DNA of 64,000 nucleotides, from assembly GCA_963738205.1 (NCBI GenBank), contig CAVTVQ010000007.1, positions 744,001 to 808,000 on the forward strand, in the 5' to 3' direction. The notes beneath the pieces are model-generated. The model searched no databases and had not been told where the DNA came from. It saw only the letters and a list, made by a program, of their open reading frames with translations. Positions 1-9,775 of this stretch are shown one piece after another; within the stretch, counting starts at the first letter, position 1; the number at the start of each line of letters is the position of its first letter. A program made the translations under genes and the position numbers. Source of the DNA: DATFQE01 sp963738205. GTDB lineage: Bacteria; Actinomycetota; Thermoleophilia; Gaiellales; Gaiellaceae.

Positions 1-336
1 GCCATCCTGTCGAACTCCGACCGCGACCTGATCGAGGCGTCGATGAAGCGGCTCGCTGTGCCGTTCGACCTGGCGATCGTGGCCGAGGACGTGCACTCGT
101 ACAAACCTGCGCACGGCCACTGGGAGCGCTTCTTCGAGGTGACGACCGCCGAGCGTGACAAGCACGTCCACGTCGCGCAGAGTCACTTCCACGACATTGT
201 CCCGGCGAACGAGCTCGGCCTGACCTCGGTCTGGGTCAACCGGCTCGGCGAGCAGGCGGAGCCTCCGCCTACAAGAGAGATTTCCGATCTGAGCTCGCTT
301 CCGGATGTGCTCGACGAGCTCGTCCCGCCCGATTGA
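1..336 (+). CDS. Haloacid dehalogenase-like hydrolase, 3' part (5' end outside window)
   Basis: The reading frame is open from base 1, so the gene starts upstream of the window. What remains looks like the C-terminal half of a type II 2-haloacid dehalogenase/HAD hydrolase. An LSNSD segment (HAD motif II) lies at the very start, SYKPAHGHW supplies the motif III lysine, and HVAQSHFHDIVPANELG carries the motif IV aspartate region. Such enzymes use an aspartate nucleophile (here upstream, not visible) on small phosphorylated or halogenated substrates; the real substrate cannot be told from this fragment. The stop overlaps the next gene's TTG start (TTGA), so the two are probably co-translated. 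Confidence 0.8.
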   Translation, partial: AILSNSDRDLIEASMKRLAVPFDLAIVAEDVHSYKPAHGHWERFFEVTTAERDKHVHVAQSHFHDIVPANELGLTSVWVNRLGEQAEPPPTREISDLSSLPDVLDELVPPD

Positions 337-1235
337 CCGAGCTCACGGTCCGCCACCCCACGGCTGACGATCTCGAGGCCGTGGTCGAGCTCGGGAACGC
401 GTTCGAGCGGGTGTTCCTCGGCGCCGAGAGCTTCACCGTCGAGGAGGTCGCCGACGAGTGGCGCCGGCTCGACCTCGAGCAGGACGCCTGGCTCGTCATC
501 GTGCCGGGCGGCCGCATCGCCGGCTACGCGACGCTCGAGACGAGCGGCGAGCGGCGCTTCTTCTCGGACGGGTACGTCCATCCGGAGCTCCGCGGTCTCG
601 GCGTCGGCGGCACGCTGGTAGACCGCGCGGAAGCGCGAGCCCGTGAACGAGACGCCGTCGCCGTCCAGAACATGATCGTGTCCGCCGACGAGGCCGCTGC
701 GGAGGTGCTCGCGGCGCGCGGTTACCGGCCGGTGCGCCACTTCTACCGGATGGCGATCGACCTCGGCGACGAACCACCCGATCCGCGGTGGCCGGAGGGC
801 ATCCGCGTCGAGCCGTTCGAGGAGCGCCACGCGCGCGCCTTCCACGAGGCGATCGAGGACGCCTGGCAGGACCACTGGGACCACAGCCCACGGTCGTTCG
901 AGCAGTTCAGCGAGCGCCTGCTCGACAGCTCGAGCTACAACCCGGGCCTCTGGACGGTTGCGTGGGCCGGCGACGAGATCGCCGGCGGCACCATCTCCGA
1001 GGCGGAGCACTACGGGATGGGCTGGGTGCGCTCGCTGTCGGTGCGTCGCCCATGGCGCCGCCACGGGCTGGGGATGGCGCTGCTCCTGAACACGTTTCGG
1101 CAGTTCCACGACCGCGGTGAGCGGCAGGTCGGCCTCGGGGTCGACGCGGAGAGCCCAACCGGCGCGACGCGCCTCTACGAGCGCGCCGGGATGCGCGTGC
1201 TGGAGGAGACGGCTGTCTACCGCAAGGACTTATGA
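333..1235 (+). CDS. Tandem-domain GNAT N-acetyltransferase
   Basis: A 300-residue protein made of two GNAT folds. The first covers about residues 4-145, with the acetyl-CoA loop RGLGVGG at 87-93. The second covers about 155-298, with RRHGLGMA at 242-249. The two-domain layout and length match the mycothiol-synthase-like branch of actinobacterial GNATs, but nothing visible proves that substrate, so only acetyl-CoA-dependent N-acyl transfer is claimed. The TTG start at 333 overlaps the previous stop by 3 bases and gives a full first domain. The second loop is the more canonical, so it may be the active domain. Confidence 0.8.
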   Translation: MTELTVRHPTADDLEAVVELGNAFERVFLGAESFTVEEVADEWRRLDLEQDAWLVIVPGGRIAGYATLETSGERRFFSDGYVHPELRGLGVGGTLVDRAEARARERDAVAVQNMIVSADEAAAEVLAARGYRPVRHFYRMAIDLGDEPPDPRWPEGIRVEPFEERHARAFHEAIEDAWQDHWDHSPRSFEQFSERLLDSSSYNPGLWTVAWAGDEIAGGTISEAEHYGMGWVRSLSVRRPWRRHGLGMALLLNTFRQFHDRGERQVGLGVDAESPTGATRLYERAGMRVLEETAVYRKDL

Positions 1236-1287
1236 GCTCGCTCCAGGATCAGACTCTGAGCCGCCGGGCCCTGGAACGAGCTCAAGC

Positions 1288-2067
1288 ATGAGCCGGCTCA
1301 GAGCGAAGTGCCCCTACTGCGGGACGTACACCGCCGTCGCGCTCGGTCCCGAGTACGAGTGCCACGTCTGCGGCCGTCAGTTCGCAGCCGGCCTCGTCCG
1401 GGTGCCGCGGGCGTGGGGCTCCGGCGGCGACGCGATGGCCGCCGCGGCACGGCTGCCGCTGCCGTATCCCGAGGCGGCGGTGGTCGAGGAGGACTCCCTC
1501 CACGAGCAGACGCTGGCGATCGCCGCGGAGCTGCCGGCGCGGCCGGTCGTGCTGGGCGGCTGCTGCTGCTCGCACGTCGGCGCCGTGACCGGGCTCACAT
1601 CGCGGCACGGCCGCGTCAGCGTCATCTGGCTGGACGCGCACGGCGACCTCAACACGCCCGAGAGCTCGCCGTCGGGCAACCAGTGGGGCATGCCTCTGAG
1701 GATGCTGATCGATTCGGAGACGGTGAACGCCGCCGATGTCCTGCTCGTCGGTGCCCGCAACCTCGATCCGCCGGAGGAGGACTTCATCGCGCGTACCGGC
1801 CTCCACCTCGGCGCGGAGGCCCTGGAGGCGGCGCTCGAGGGCACGGGCTACGCCTACGTCGCTTTCGACTGCGACGTGCTCGCGCCCGAGCAGATCGATG
1901 CCTTCATGCCGGAGCCGGGCGGCCTCACGCTCGATGAAGCAGCCCTGTTTCTCGGTCGTGTCGCCGGCCGGGCATCGGTCATGGGCGCCGGTTTCACGGG
2001 CGCCGTCGCCGAACCGGAGAACGTTCCCAGGCTGACCCGGCTCGCCGAGGCCCTGGGATTAGACTGA
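1288..2067 (+). CDS. Arginase/agmatinase-family hydrolase with N-terminal zinc ribbon
   Basis: A 259-residue ureohydrolase-fold protein. The metal-ligand pattern of the family is visible: H96 in GGCCCSH (usually GGDH), D116/H118/D120 in DAHGD, and D194/D196 in DCD. This supports a binuclear metal centre that hydrolyses a guanidino- or formimino-type substrate. Residues 8-28 form a CPYC...CHVC zinc ribbon not present in classical arginases. The last motif reads DCDVLAP instead of the usual DxDxxDP, and GGCCCSH is cysteine-rich, so the substrate is uncertain. The ATG at 1288 places the ribbon at the N-terminus; the open frame upstream of it lies inside the GNAT gene and is rejected. Confidence 0.75.
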   Translation: MSRLRAKCPYCGTYTAVALGPEYECHVCGRQFAAGLVRVPRAWGSGGDAMAAAARLPLPYPEAAVVEEDSLHEQTLAIAAELPARPVVLGGCCCSHVGAVTGLTSRHGRVSVIWLDAHGDLNTPESSPSGNQWGMPLRMLIDSETVNAADVLLVGARNLDPPEEDFIARTGLHLGAEALEAALEGTGYAYVAFDCDVLAPEQIDAFMPEPGGLTLDEAALFLGRVAGRASVMGAGFTGAVAEPENVPRLTRLAEALGLD

Positions 2068-2074
2068 CCCGGCC

Positions 2075-2917
2075 GTGGCGCGAATCGACGTCTCGATCGA
2101 GCACAAGAACCTGCCGGAGCCGGACAAGGGCAAGCCGCATCCCAACACGTGTCCGGGCTGCGGCTCGCACTACCGGGACGACGAGCTCGACGAGCACCTG
2201 CGCGTCTGCCCGCAGTGCGGCCACCACTTCCCGGTGCAGGCCCGCTCCCGGATCGAGCAGCTCGTGGACGAGGGGAGCTTCAGCGAGGAGCACGCCGACC
2301 TGCGCTCCGAGGATCCGCTCGGCTTCTTCGACCTGCGTCCCTACACCGAGCGCCTCGTCGAGGCTGAGATGTCGACCGGCCTCGGCGACGCGATGGTGGT
2401 CGGCCAGGCGACGATCGAAGAGCTTCCGTGCCAGCTCGCGGTCATGGACTTCTCGTTCATGGGCGGCTCGATGGGTAGCGTCGTCGGCGAGAAGTTCGCG
2501 CGCGCGTGCGACAGCGCAGCCGAGCGCGGCGTTCCGCTCGTCTCGGTCACGGCGTCGGGCGGCGCCCGCATGCAGGAGGGGATCCTGTCCCTGATGCAGC
2601 TGCCCAAGACCGTGTGCGCCGTGGAGGACCTCCGCGATGCGCGCTGCGGCTACATCAGCGTGATGGCGCACCCGACGACCGCGGGCGTGCTGGCGAGCTT
2701 CGCCAGCCTCGGTGACATCCTCGTCGCCGAGCCAGGCGCCCTCATGTCGTTCACGGGCCCGCGCGTCGTCCAGCAGACGACCCGCGAGAAGCTGCCGAAC
2801 GACTTCGGCCTGGCCGAGTCGAACGTCCGCTTCGGCCACATCGATGCCATCGTCCCCCGACCCGAGCTGCGCGGCTTCGTCGGTCGCCTGCTGCGCCTCT
2901 TCGACAATGGCGACTGA
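2075..2917 (+). CDS. accD: Acetyl-CoA carboxylase carboxyltransferase subunit beta
   Basis: A 280-residue AccD. A Cys4 zinc finger (C26, C29, C45, C48) precedes the crotonase-like carboxyltransferase core. SVTASGGARMQEG and HPTTAGVLASF are typical acyl-CoA oxyanion-hole segments. With AccA and biotin carboxylase/BCCP (not in this window) it makes malonyl-CoA for fatty-acid synthesis. The GTG start at 2075 lies 7 bases after the preceding stop. The 3' end overlaps accA by 11 bases, so the subunits are translationally coupled. Separate alpha and beta subunits are notable because many Actinomycetota use fused acyl-CoA carboxyltransferases. Confidence 0.95.
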   Translation: MARIDVSIEHKNLPEPDKGKPHPNTCPGCGSHYRDDELDEHLRVCPQCGHHFPVQARSRIEQLVDEGSFSEEHADLRSEDPLGFFDLRPYTERLVEAEMSTGLGDAMVVGQATIEELPCQLAVMDFSFMGGSMGSVVGEKFARACDSAAERGVPLVSVTASGGARMQEGILSLMQLPKTVCAVEDLRDARCGYISVMAHPTTAGVLASFASLGDILVAEPGALMSFTGPRVVQQTTREKLPNDFGLAESNVRFGHIDAIVPRPELRGFVGRLLRLFDNGD

Positions 2918-3866
2918 GGCCGAGGTCCGCCTCCGCGAGCGCCTGAGCCGGCTGCGCAACCTCCGCCTGCTCGGCGGCACCCGTCTCTCCGGGGAGCTCG
3001 AGCGCCTGCAGCGCCAGCTCGACCGCATCTCGGAGGAGCCCAGCGACGAGGAGATCTGGCGCTCCGTCGAGCTGGCGCGGCACGAGGAGCGGCCGTACGT
3101 CCTGGATTACGTCGAACGGATGCTCGAGGACTTCGTCGAGCTCCACGGCGACCGGGCCCGGGCCGAGGATCCGGCGCTGGTGGCGGGCATCGGGCGCTTC
3201 CGCGGCCGCACGGTCGCGTTCATGGGCACGCAGAAGGGGCGAGACATCCACGAGCGCACGAAGCGCAACTTCGGCATGACCCATCCGGAGGGCTATCGCA
3301 AGGCGATGCGCGTGATGGAGATCGCCGAGCGACACCAGTTTCCGGTCATCTCGCTGATCGACACGCCCGGCGCGTATCCGGGCGTCGCTGCGGAGCAGCA
3401 CGGGCAGGGCGGTGCGATCGCTCGCTCGCAGGCGCTGATGGCGCGCCTGAGCGTCCCGATCGTCGCCTGCGTGATCGGCGAGGGCAGCTCCGGCGGCGCC
3501 GTGGCGATCGGCCTCGCCGACCGCGTGTTGATGCAGGAGAACGCGATCTACGTCGTCATCTCGCCCGAGGGCTGTGCGGCCATCCTCTGGCGGGATGCCG
3601 GTGAGCGCGAGAAGGCGGCAGCTGCCTTCCGCCCTGACGCCGTCCATTGCCTCGAGCTCGGCATCATCGACGCCATCGTCCCGGAGCCGGAGGGCGGCGC
3701 GCACACCGACTACGACGCGTCGGCACAATTGCTCGCGACGTCGCTCGAGGCGTCGCTGCACGAGGTCCAGGGCACATCGGGCGACCAGCTACGCCGCAGC
3801 CGCCGGGACCGCTATCGCGCCTTGGGCGTGTTCGCGGACGCCGTGGTCGAGCCGCAACGCGTGTAG
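2907..3866 (+). CDS. accA: Acetyl-CoA carboxylase carboxyltransferase subunit alpha
   Basis: A 319-residue AccA, the partner of AccD in the alpha2beta2 carboxyltransferase. A helical, charged N-terminus (about 1-50) is followed by the crotonase fold with RNFGMTHPEGYRKA, LIDTPGAYPG and GEGSSGGA, all typical of AccA. The ATG at 2907 sits inside the end of accD (overlap 2907-2917), giving coupled translation. The open frame extends upstream to 2712 but that part is an accD shadow. A 6-bp-arm hairpin follows in the gap before ligD. Confidence 0.95.
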   Translation: MATEAEVRLRERLSRLRNLRLLGGTRLSGELERLQRQLDRISEEPSDEEIWRSVELARHEERPYVLDYVERMLEDFVELHGDRARAEDPALVAGIGRFRGRTVAFMGTQKGRDIHERTKRNFGMTHPEGYRKAMRVMEIAERHQFPVISLIDTPGAYPGVAAEQHGQGGAIARSQALMARLSVPIVACVIGEGSSGGAVAIGLADRVLMQENAIYVVISPEGCAAILWRDAGEREKAAAAFRPDAVHCLELGIIDAIVPEPEGGAHTDYDASAQLLATSLEASLHEVQGTSGDQLRRSRRDRYRALGVFADAVVEPQRV

Positions 3867-3954
3867 CGCAAAAGGCGTTTTCTCCACAGGATCCACAGTG
3901 TTTTCCCCTGGTACGGTGGTTCAGGGGATGCGTTTGCGGTAGTAGTCCACAAGT
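3867..3954. other. accA-ligD intergenic region with DnaA-box-like 9-mers and a hairpin
   Basis: This 88-base gap holds three 9-mers resembling the DnaA box TTATCCACA: TTCTCCACA at 3880-3888 (one mismatch), GGATCCACA at 3889-3897 (two) and TAGTCCACA at 3943-3951 (two). An inverted repeat CCCCTG/CAGGGG lies at 3905-3910 and 3922-3927 around an 11-base loop. No T-tract follows, so it is not a typical intrinsic terminator. The ligD promoter presumably lies here, but no convincing -10/-35 pair was seen. Confidence 0.4.
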
Positions 3955-6279
3955 ATGGCGACCCTCCGCGAGTACCGCAGGAAGCGAGATCCGAAGGCAA
4001 CTCCGGAGCCGTTCGGCTCCGACAAGCACGGCAAGGAGCCGATCTTCGTCGTGCAGCGCCACGATGCGAGGTCACTCCACTACGACTTTCGACTCGAGCG
4101 CGACGGAGCGCTGGCGAGCTGGGCCGTTCCCAAGGGCGTTCCGCTCGAGCCGGGCGAGCAGCACCTGGCCGTGCATGTCGAGGACCACCCGCTCGACTAC
4201 GCCGACTTCGAAGGCGAGATCCCGAAGGGGAACTACGGTGCGGGGTCGGTCGAGATCTGGGATCGCGGCACCTACGAGCTGCTGGAGGAGAAGAAGAACG
4301 GCGGCCTGACCGTCCGTCTGCACGGCGAGAAGCTGCAGGGCACGTGGGCCCTCGTCCCGGCCAAGCTCTCCGGCGACCCCAAGAACTGGCTGATCATCCG
4401 CAAGCGCGACGAGGCCGCTGCCGAACGCAGCAAGCCCGGACGCTACAAGGCGATGCTCGCCACCCTCGCCAAGGAGCTGCCGAAGGGAGAGGGCTGGCTG
4501 TTCGAGGTCAAGTGGGACGGCTATCGCGCGATCTCGTACGTCCGCGGCGGCGAGGCGGAACTCGTGAGTCGCAACGACAACGACCTCACCGAGCGGTTCC
4601 CGTCCGTTGCGCGCGCCCTGCAGCGCGCGGTCAGGACGCCCGATTGCGTGCTCGACGGCGAGGTCTGCGCGCTGGACGAGGCGGGACGGGCGACGTTTTC
4701 GGCCATGCAGCAGGGCAGGTCGGACACGCGCTACATCTACGTCGTCTTCGACGTGCTGGAGATCGACGGCAAGCCGGTGATCGACCTGCCGCTCGTCGAG
4801 CGGCATGAGCGGCTCCGGCAGTTACTCGACCTTCGCGGCGGTGAGATCCAGATCTCGGACACCTTCGAGGACGGCGAGCGCCTGCTCGAGGCGGCCAGGC
4901 AGCAGCACTACGAGGGCGTGGTCGCCAAGAGGGCCGACTCGCGCTACAAGCCCGGTCAGCGGGGGAGCGACTGGCTCAAGATCAAGACGACGAACCGGCA
5001 GGAGTTCGTGATCGCCGGCTACAGCCGCGGCCAGGGTCGCCGTGCCGGACGCTTCGGCGCGTTGATGCTCGGCACCTACGAGGGTGGCGAGCTCCGCTAC
5101 GTCGGGAACGTCGGCACCGGGTTCGGGGACGAGGAGATCGACCGGCTCTTGAAGCTGCTGAAGCCGCTCGAGCGCTCGACTTCGCCGTTCCCGACGCCGC
5201 CGAAGATGCCCAAGGTGCGCAAGGGCGACGTTGCCTGGGTCGAGCCGAAGCTCGTGGCCGAGGTCGAGTTCGTCGAGTGGACGCACGACGGTCACCTGCG
5301 CGCGCCCTCCTACCAGGGTCTCCGTGACGACAAGCGACCGGAGCAGGTGCACCGCGAAGAGCCGCTCCCGACGGAGATCCGCAAGGGCAAGCGGGTCCTG
5401 CGGCTCAGCAACACGGACAAGCTCTTCTGGCCCGAGGAGGGAATCACCAAGGGCGACCTGATCCGCTACTACCGCGGCGTGGCTCCCGTGCTCGTCCCGC
5501 ATCTGAAAGACCGGCCGTTCACGATGAAGCGCTATCCCGACGGCTGGAAGGGCAAGTTCTTCTTCCAGAAGGACGCGCCGAAGCACATGCCCGAGTGGAT
5601 CAAGGGCGTGGAGATCACCGTGAGCACCCGCGAGTCGCCGCGCCAGACGCGGCGGATCCAGGCGCCGGTCGTCAACGACGACCTCTCGCTGCTCTGGATG
5701 ATCAACATGGGCTGCATCGACTGCAACACCTGGTACTCCCGCATCGACAAACCGGAGCGGCCCGATTGGGTGCTGTTCGACCTCGATCCGTCGCCGGACG
5801 TGGGCTTTGCCGAGACGGTTCAGGTAGCGCTGCTGATCAAGCAGGCGCTCGACGCACTCGGGCTCGCCTCGTTCCCCAAGACGAGCGGCTCCGAGGGCAT
5901 CCACGTCCTGGTGCCGATCGACCGCCGCTCGACCTACGCCGACACGCGGCGCTTCGCCGAGATCGTCGCGGGCGCGATCGCGCGCGCTCATCCCGGGCTC
6001 GCGACCACCGAGTGGTCGAAGGCGAAGCGCAGAGGCGTTCTCATCGACGCGAATCAGAACGGGGAGGGGAAGACGATCGCCTCCGTGTACTCCGTGCGCC
6101 CGAAGGCGGGCGCGCCGGTTTCGACGCCGCTGCGCTGGGAGGAGGTGAACGACTCGCTCGATCCGGCGTCGTTCACCATGAGCGCCGTGCTCGAGCGGGT
6201 CGAGCGCGACGGCGACCTGTTCGAGGGCGTCCTGACCACGAAGCAGTCGCTCGCGCGCGCATTGAAAGCGCTGCAGTGA
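3955..6279 (+). CDS. ligD: Multifunctional DNA ligase LigD (PE-LIG-POL), non-homologous end joining
   Basis: A 774-residue NHEJ ligase with three domains: 3'-phosphoesterase (about 30-145, with RHDARSLHYDFRLE), ATP-dependent ligase (about 165-460) with catalytic K186 in KWDGYR, and primase-type polymerase (about 485-774) with DLDP metal residues D609 and D611. It repairs double-strand breaks with Ku: the polymerase fills or adds ribonucleotides, the phosphoesterase trims ends and the ligase seals. The order is PE-LIG-POL as in Pseudomonas, not POL-PE-LIG as in Mycobacterium. No ku gene lies in the window. The next gene's GTG overlaps this stop. Confidence 0.95.
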   Translation: MATLREYRRKRDPKATPEPFGSDKHGKEPIFVVQRHDARSLHYDFRLERDGALASWAVPKGVPLEPGEQHLAVHVEDHPLDYADFEGEIPKGNYGAGSVEIWDRGTYELLEEKKNGGLTVRLHGEKLQGTWALVPAKLSGDPKNWLIIRKRDEAAAERSKPGRYKAMLATLAKELPKGEGWLFEVKWDGYRAISYVRGGEAELVSRNDNDLTERFPSVARALQRAVRTPDCVLDGEVCALDEAGRATFSAMQQGRSDTRYIYVVFDVLEIDGKPVIDLPLVERHERLRQLLDLRGGEIQISDTFEDGERLLEAARQQHYEGVVAKRADSRYKPGQRGSDWLKIKTTNRQEFVIAGYSRGQGRRAGRFGALMLGTYEGGELRYVGNVGTGFGDEEIDRLLKLLKPLERSTSPFPTPPKMPKVRKGDVAWVEPKLVAEVEFVEWTHDGHLRAPSYQGLRDDKRPEQVHREEPLPTEIRKGKRVLRLSNTDKLFWPEEGITKGDLIRYYRGVAPVLVPHLKDRPFTMKRYPDGWKGKFFFQKDAPKHMPEWIKGVEITVSTRESPRQTRRIQAPVVNDDLSLLWMINMGCIDCNTWYSRIDKPERPDWVLFDLDPSPDVGFAETVQVALLIKQALDALGLASFPKTSGSEGIHVLVPIDRRSTYADTRRFAEIVAGAIARAHPGLATTEWSKAKRRGVLIDANQNGEGKTIASVYSVRPKAGAPVSTPLRWEEVNDSLDPASFTMSAVLERVERDGDLFEGVLTTKQSLARALKALQ

Positions 6280-7142
6280 GGCTTGACGAGATCGTCGGTG
6301 AGCTCGACGCGTATTTCCGCGTCCCGCAGGTCGAGAACGACGACTGGTCGCCGGCCTTCGAGGCCGTCTACGAGGAGACGTACTGGCGCGACTACGTCGA
6401 GCCCGGCTACGAGGGCAAGTGGAACGGGCTCATGGTGCGGGGTGTCGGCGAGGTCGAGCGCGTCACAACCTGTGTCTTCCCGAGCGACCGCGTCGTCGCC
6501 GGCTTGCAGCCGGGGACGCTGCTCTTCTCCGAGCACCCGCTCGATTTCGCCGACGAGCCGGGCTTCCTTCCGCTCTCTCGCGACAGCTTCCGGGTGCTGA
6601 AGGAGCAGGCCTGCGGCTTCTTTCACGCGCACGCACCGCTGGACATGCACCCCGAGGTTTCGCCGTCGCGCCTGTGCGCGCAGGGGGTCGGGCTCGAGGC
6701 GCTCGAGGAGTACTACCCGATCGCCGACGGGATCCCCGGTGGCGCGGCGATCGTCGGCTACAGCGGCCTGTCGCTGGAGGGCCTCGCCGAGGCCTTCCGC
6801 TCGTATCTCGGCCCCGAGATCAAGGTCCACGTGATCATGCGCCCCCGCCAGGAGGCGGGCTGTGTGGCGGTGGTCGCCGGCGGCGGCGCCGACGTCGACA
6901 TCCTGCGCGAGTCGATCGAGCGAGGCTGCCAGACCTACGTCACCGGGAATGCCGCCACCAACTGCCGCCTCGAGTGGGTGCAGGAGAAGGTGCGCGCGTT
7001 CAGGGAGCTCGCCGACGAGCACGATGTCGCCCTGATCGACGCCATGCACTACGGCATGGAGAAGCCGCCGCAACTGGCGATGGTCAGCTGGTTTCGGCGG
7101 CGGGGGCTCCCGGCCGAGTTCGTGCCCGACGGGCCGAAGTAG
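6276..7142 (+). CDS. Nif3-family dinuclear metal-centre protein (YqfO/YbgI-like)
   Basis: A 288-residue NIF3/DUF34 protein. Family metal-binding segments are visible: SEHPLDF (H87), FFHAHAPLD (H117/H119, the HxPLD signature) and the C-terminal MHYGMEKPP segment supplying His and Glu. Homologues form hexameric toroids with two metal ions per subunit; a GTP cyclohydrolase-like activity has been proposed, but the physiological role is unsettled. The GTG start overlaps the ligD stop as GTGA, making a two-gene unit. It ends 57 bases before a convergent ABC permease. Confidence 0.85.
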   Translation: MRLDEIVGELDAYFRVPQVENDDWSPAFEAVYEETYWRDYVEPGYEGKWNGLMVRGVGEVERVTTCVFPSDRVVAGLQPGTLLFSEHPLDFADEPGFLPLSRDSFRVLKEQACGFFHAHAPLDMHPEVSPSRLCAQGVGLEALEEYYPIADGIPGGAAIVGYSGLSLEGLAEAFRSYLGPEIKVHVIMRPRQEAGCVAVVAGGGADVDILRESIERGCQTYVTGNAATNCRLEWVQEKVRAFRELADEHDVALIDAMHYGMEKPPQLAMVSWFRRRGLPAEFVPDGPK

Positions 7143-7152
7143 CCGGGTCGAT

Positions 7153-7166
7153 CACCGGCGCCGGTG
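7153..7166. repeat. Perfect 14-bp GC palindrome in a convergent gap
   Basis: CACCGGCGCCGGTG is its own reverse complement and lies between the nif3-like and ABC permease stops. It could act as a bidirectional transcription-end hairpin, but there is no loop and no T-tract. Confidence 0.45.
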
Positions 7167-7199
7167 CATCGGGTCAGCACGGCGCCGGGGTTGAGCGCC

Positions 7200-8050
7200 T
7201 TAAAGGTCTTTTCGCCTGAAGCCGGTGAGCGCGGCGGCTGCGAGCAGGGCCAGGTAGGCCGCGACCCAAGCGAACAGGTTGTCCCCACCGGCCTGCGCGC
7301 CCCCGAACGGCCCCAACTCCAGCACGAAGCCGGTGAAGCCTCCGGTGTCGATCGTCAGTCGGTGCAGGCCGTCCTGGTACAGCGCCTCGAACGGCAGCAG
7401 CCAGGACGCATCGTGGGCGATGCTGCGCAGCGTGTCGGAGTTGAGCGCCTCGCCGATCTGGCCCAGCAGGCCGGCGACGAGGCCCGCCCCGAACACCATG
7501 AACACGGCGACCCCGTTCGCCGTCGCCGACAGGAAGACGGAGCCGAGCAGGGAGAGGCCGGCGAGAATCGAGACGGCAACGGCGAGCTCGAGCGCGGGCG
7601 CGACCAGCCGGTCGGGACCCCAGTCGCCCTCGAAGCGCACGACGGCCACGGTCGCTCCGTAGACGGCGACCACGTAGACGGTGCAGACGGCGGCCGCGGC
7701 CGCGAAACGGGCCGCCAGGAACGTCGCACGGCCGAGCGGCCGCACCACGAGCGGCTGGAGGAGCCCGCGCTCGGCGTCGCCGCGGACCGCCGACAGGGTC
7801 AGGAAGACGGCCAGCACCGTGCCGAGGAACAGCGTGCCGAACATTCCCAGTCCGAGCAAGGTCGCACCGACCAAGGTGGTCGAGTCGATTCCCTCCGGAG
7901 GCGTGATCGTGTCGACCTCCTGGAACAGCTCGTTCGCGCCGAGCCAGAAGAGGCCGATGAACCCGGCCGTGAGCAGGACCACGACCAGGAACATTCTCTT
8001 TCGCACGCTCTCGCGGATCGCGTAGCCCACGATCGTCAACCCGTCCTTCA

Positions 8051-8051
<1 letters not shown>
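7200..8051 (-). CDS. ABC-2 type transporter permease
   Basis: A 283-residue membrane protein with about six hydrophobic segments: one near residues 20-37, then FLGTVLAVFL, a long alanine-rich span, and a last TM just before a basic GFRRKDL tail. This is the NosY/CcmB-like ABC-2 permease pattern, with a large external loop after TM1. Its ATG overlaps the stop of the ATPase gene (ATGA at 8051), so the two are made together as an exporter. The substrate is unknown. The long open frame that continues upstream on this strand is a shadow of the ATPase gene. Confidence 0.85.
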
Positions 8052-8883
<832 letters not shown>

Positions 8884-8887
<4 letters not shown>

Positions 8888-9654
8888 GAGCGGGCCAGCA
8901 GGAATTCGTAGACCCGGCCGAGCTCGTCGAACCCGAGCTTGCGGTACAGCTCTTTCGGCCAGTCCTCGTCATCGGCGACGAGAAAGACGAAGTCCGCGCC
9001 CGCGCTGCGGGCCTCGTCGGCGGCGCGGAGGACGACCGCGCTCGCGTAGCCGCGACCGCGGTGGGCGTCGAGCGTCCCGACGTCCTCGATCTGAGCTGTG
9101 CCGTTCGCGAGGTAGAGGTCGGTCCAGCTCACAGGCCTGTCGTCGAGCAGTAGGGCGAAGAAACGGGCCGTGACGACCTCGGACAGGTAGGTCTTGGCCG
9201 CATAGAGCTGCGCGACGACCTCGGGATCGGTGCCCCACTCGTAGCCGTGGATCTGCTGGGCGCGCACCTCGCGCAGCGCAGCTGCATCGACCTCCTGCAC
9301 GTGCGAGGTGTCCGGCGAGCGCTCCGGCTCGCGGCGCAGGGCCATCAGGAGGTGACGGTTCACCGTCCAGCCCAGCGCGCGGAACTCCGGTTCCAGCCGC
9401 GCGCCCGCGGCTTCGTCCCGCAGCTCGAGCTTGCGGTGGCGCAGGCCGGCCGCACCCTGTACGCGCTCGGCCTCGGCGGCGAGCGCCTCGGCTCCGAGCC
9501 CGTCGGGCACAGCGCCCACGAGCAGGTAGTTGGAGTCCCAACGGCGCGGCAGCCGGTCGTCGAAGACTGCCGTCCCGTAGGCGAACGGTTCGCGTCTCGT
9601 CCCGCCGTGGTCGGCTCGCGCGAGGAAGTCGAGTGCACGCTCCAGCTCACTCAT
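8884..9654 (-). CDS. GNAT-family N-acetyltransferase
   Basis: A 256-residue protein. The C-terminal half (about 125-250) is a GNAT fold with the acetyl-CoA loop DAHRGRGYASAVV and the late GNAT element LYRKLGFDELGRVYEFLL. The N-terminal half has a weaker, possibly degenerate GNAT-like fold. It is the first gene of the operon with the ABC-2 ATPase and permease (ATGA overlap at 8884-8887). An acyltransferase coupled to an exporter might modify and expel a toxic small molecule; that link is inference. Confidence 0.8.
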
Positions 9655-9746
9655 CGCCTAGCCCCCGCGGGCTGAACGTCGGATCGCCATGCGCGTCTTC
9701 TACCAGCGGCGTGTGGAGGTTCTGTGGTGACCACGACGGTTCTGAA

Positions 9747-9775
9747 TTGACATCTCTTATCACTGTGATTAGAAG
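9747..9775 (+). promoter_or_regulatory. Candidate promoter with embedded operator-like palindrome
   Basis: A perfect -35 (TTGACA, 9747-9752) is followed after 17 bases by a weak -10 (TAGAAG, 9770-9775). The 17-base imperfect palindrome CTTATCACTGTGATTAG (9756-9772, arms 7 of 8 matched, core ATCAC-T-GTGAT) fills the spacer, the position expected for a repressor operator. It lies 50 bases upstream of the sulfate-type binding protein and in an AT-rich patch unlike its surroundings. The cognate regulator is unknown. Confidence 0.55.

Noticed and set aside
183..1109. Long open frame on the minus strand opposite the GNAT gene
   Set aside because: It is a shadow of the plus-strand gene caused by high GC; its translation is Arg/Ala/Val-rich low-complexity with no family motifs.
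3880..3951. Replication origin
   Set aside because: The DnaA-box-like 9-mers are few and imperfect, and no dnaA, dnaN or AT-rich unwinding region is near.
5595..6275. Upstream extension of the Nif3-like gene into ligD
   Set aside because: The extension is out of frame with LigD motifs and has no family sequence; GTG 6276 gives the proper N-terminus.
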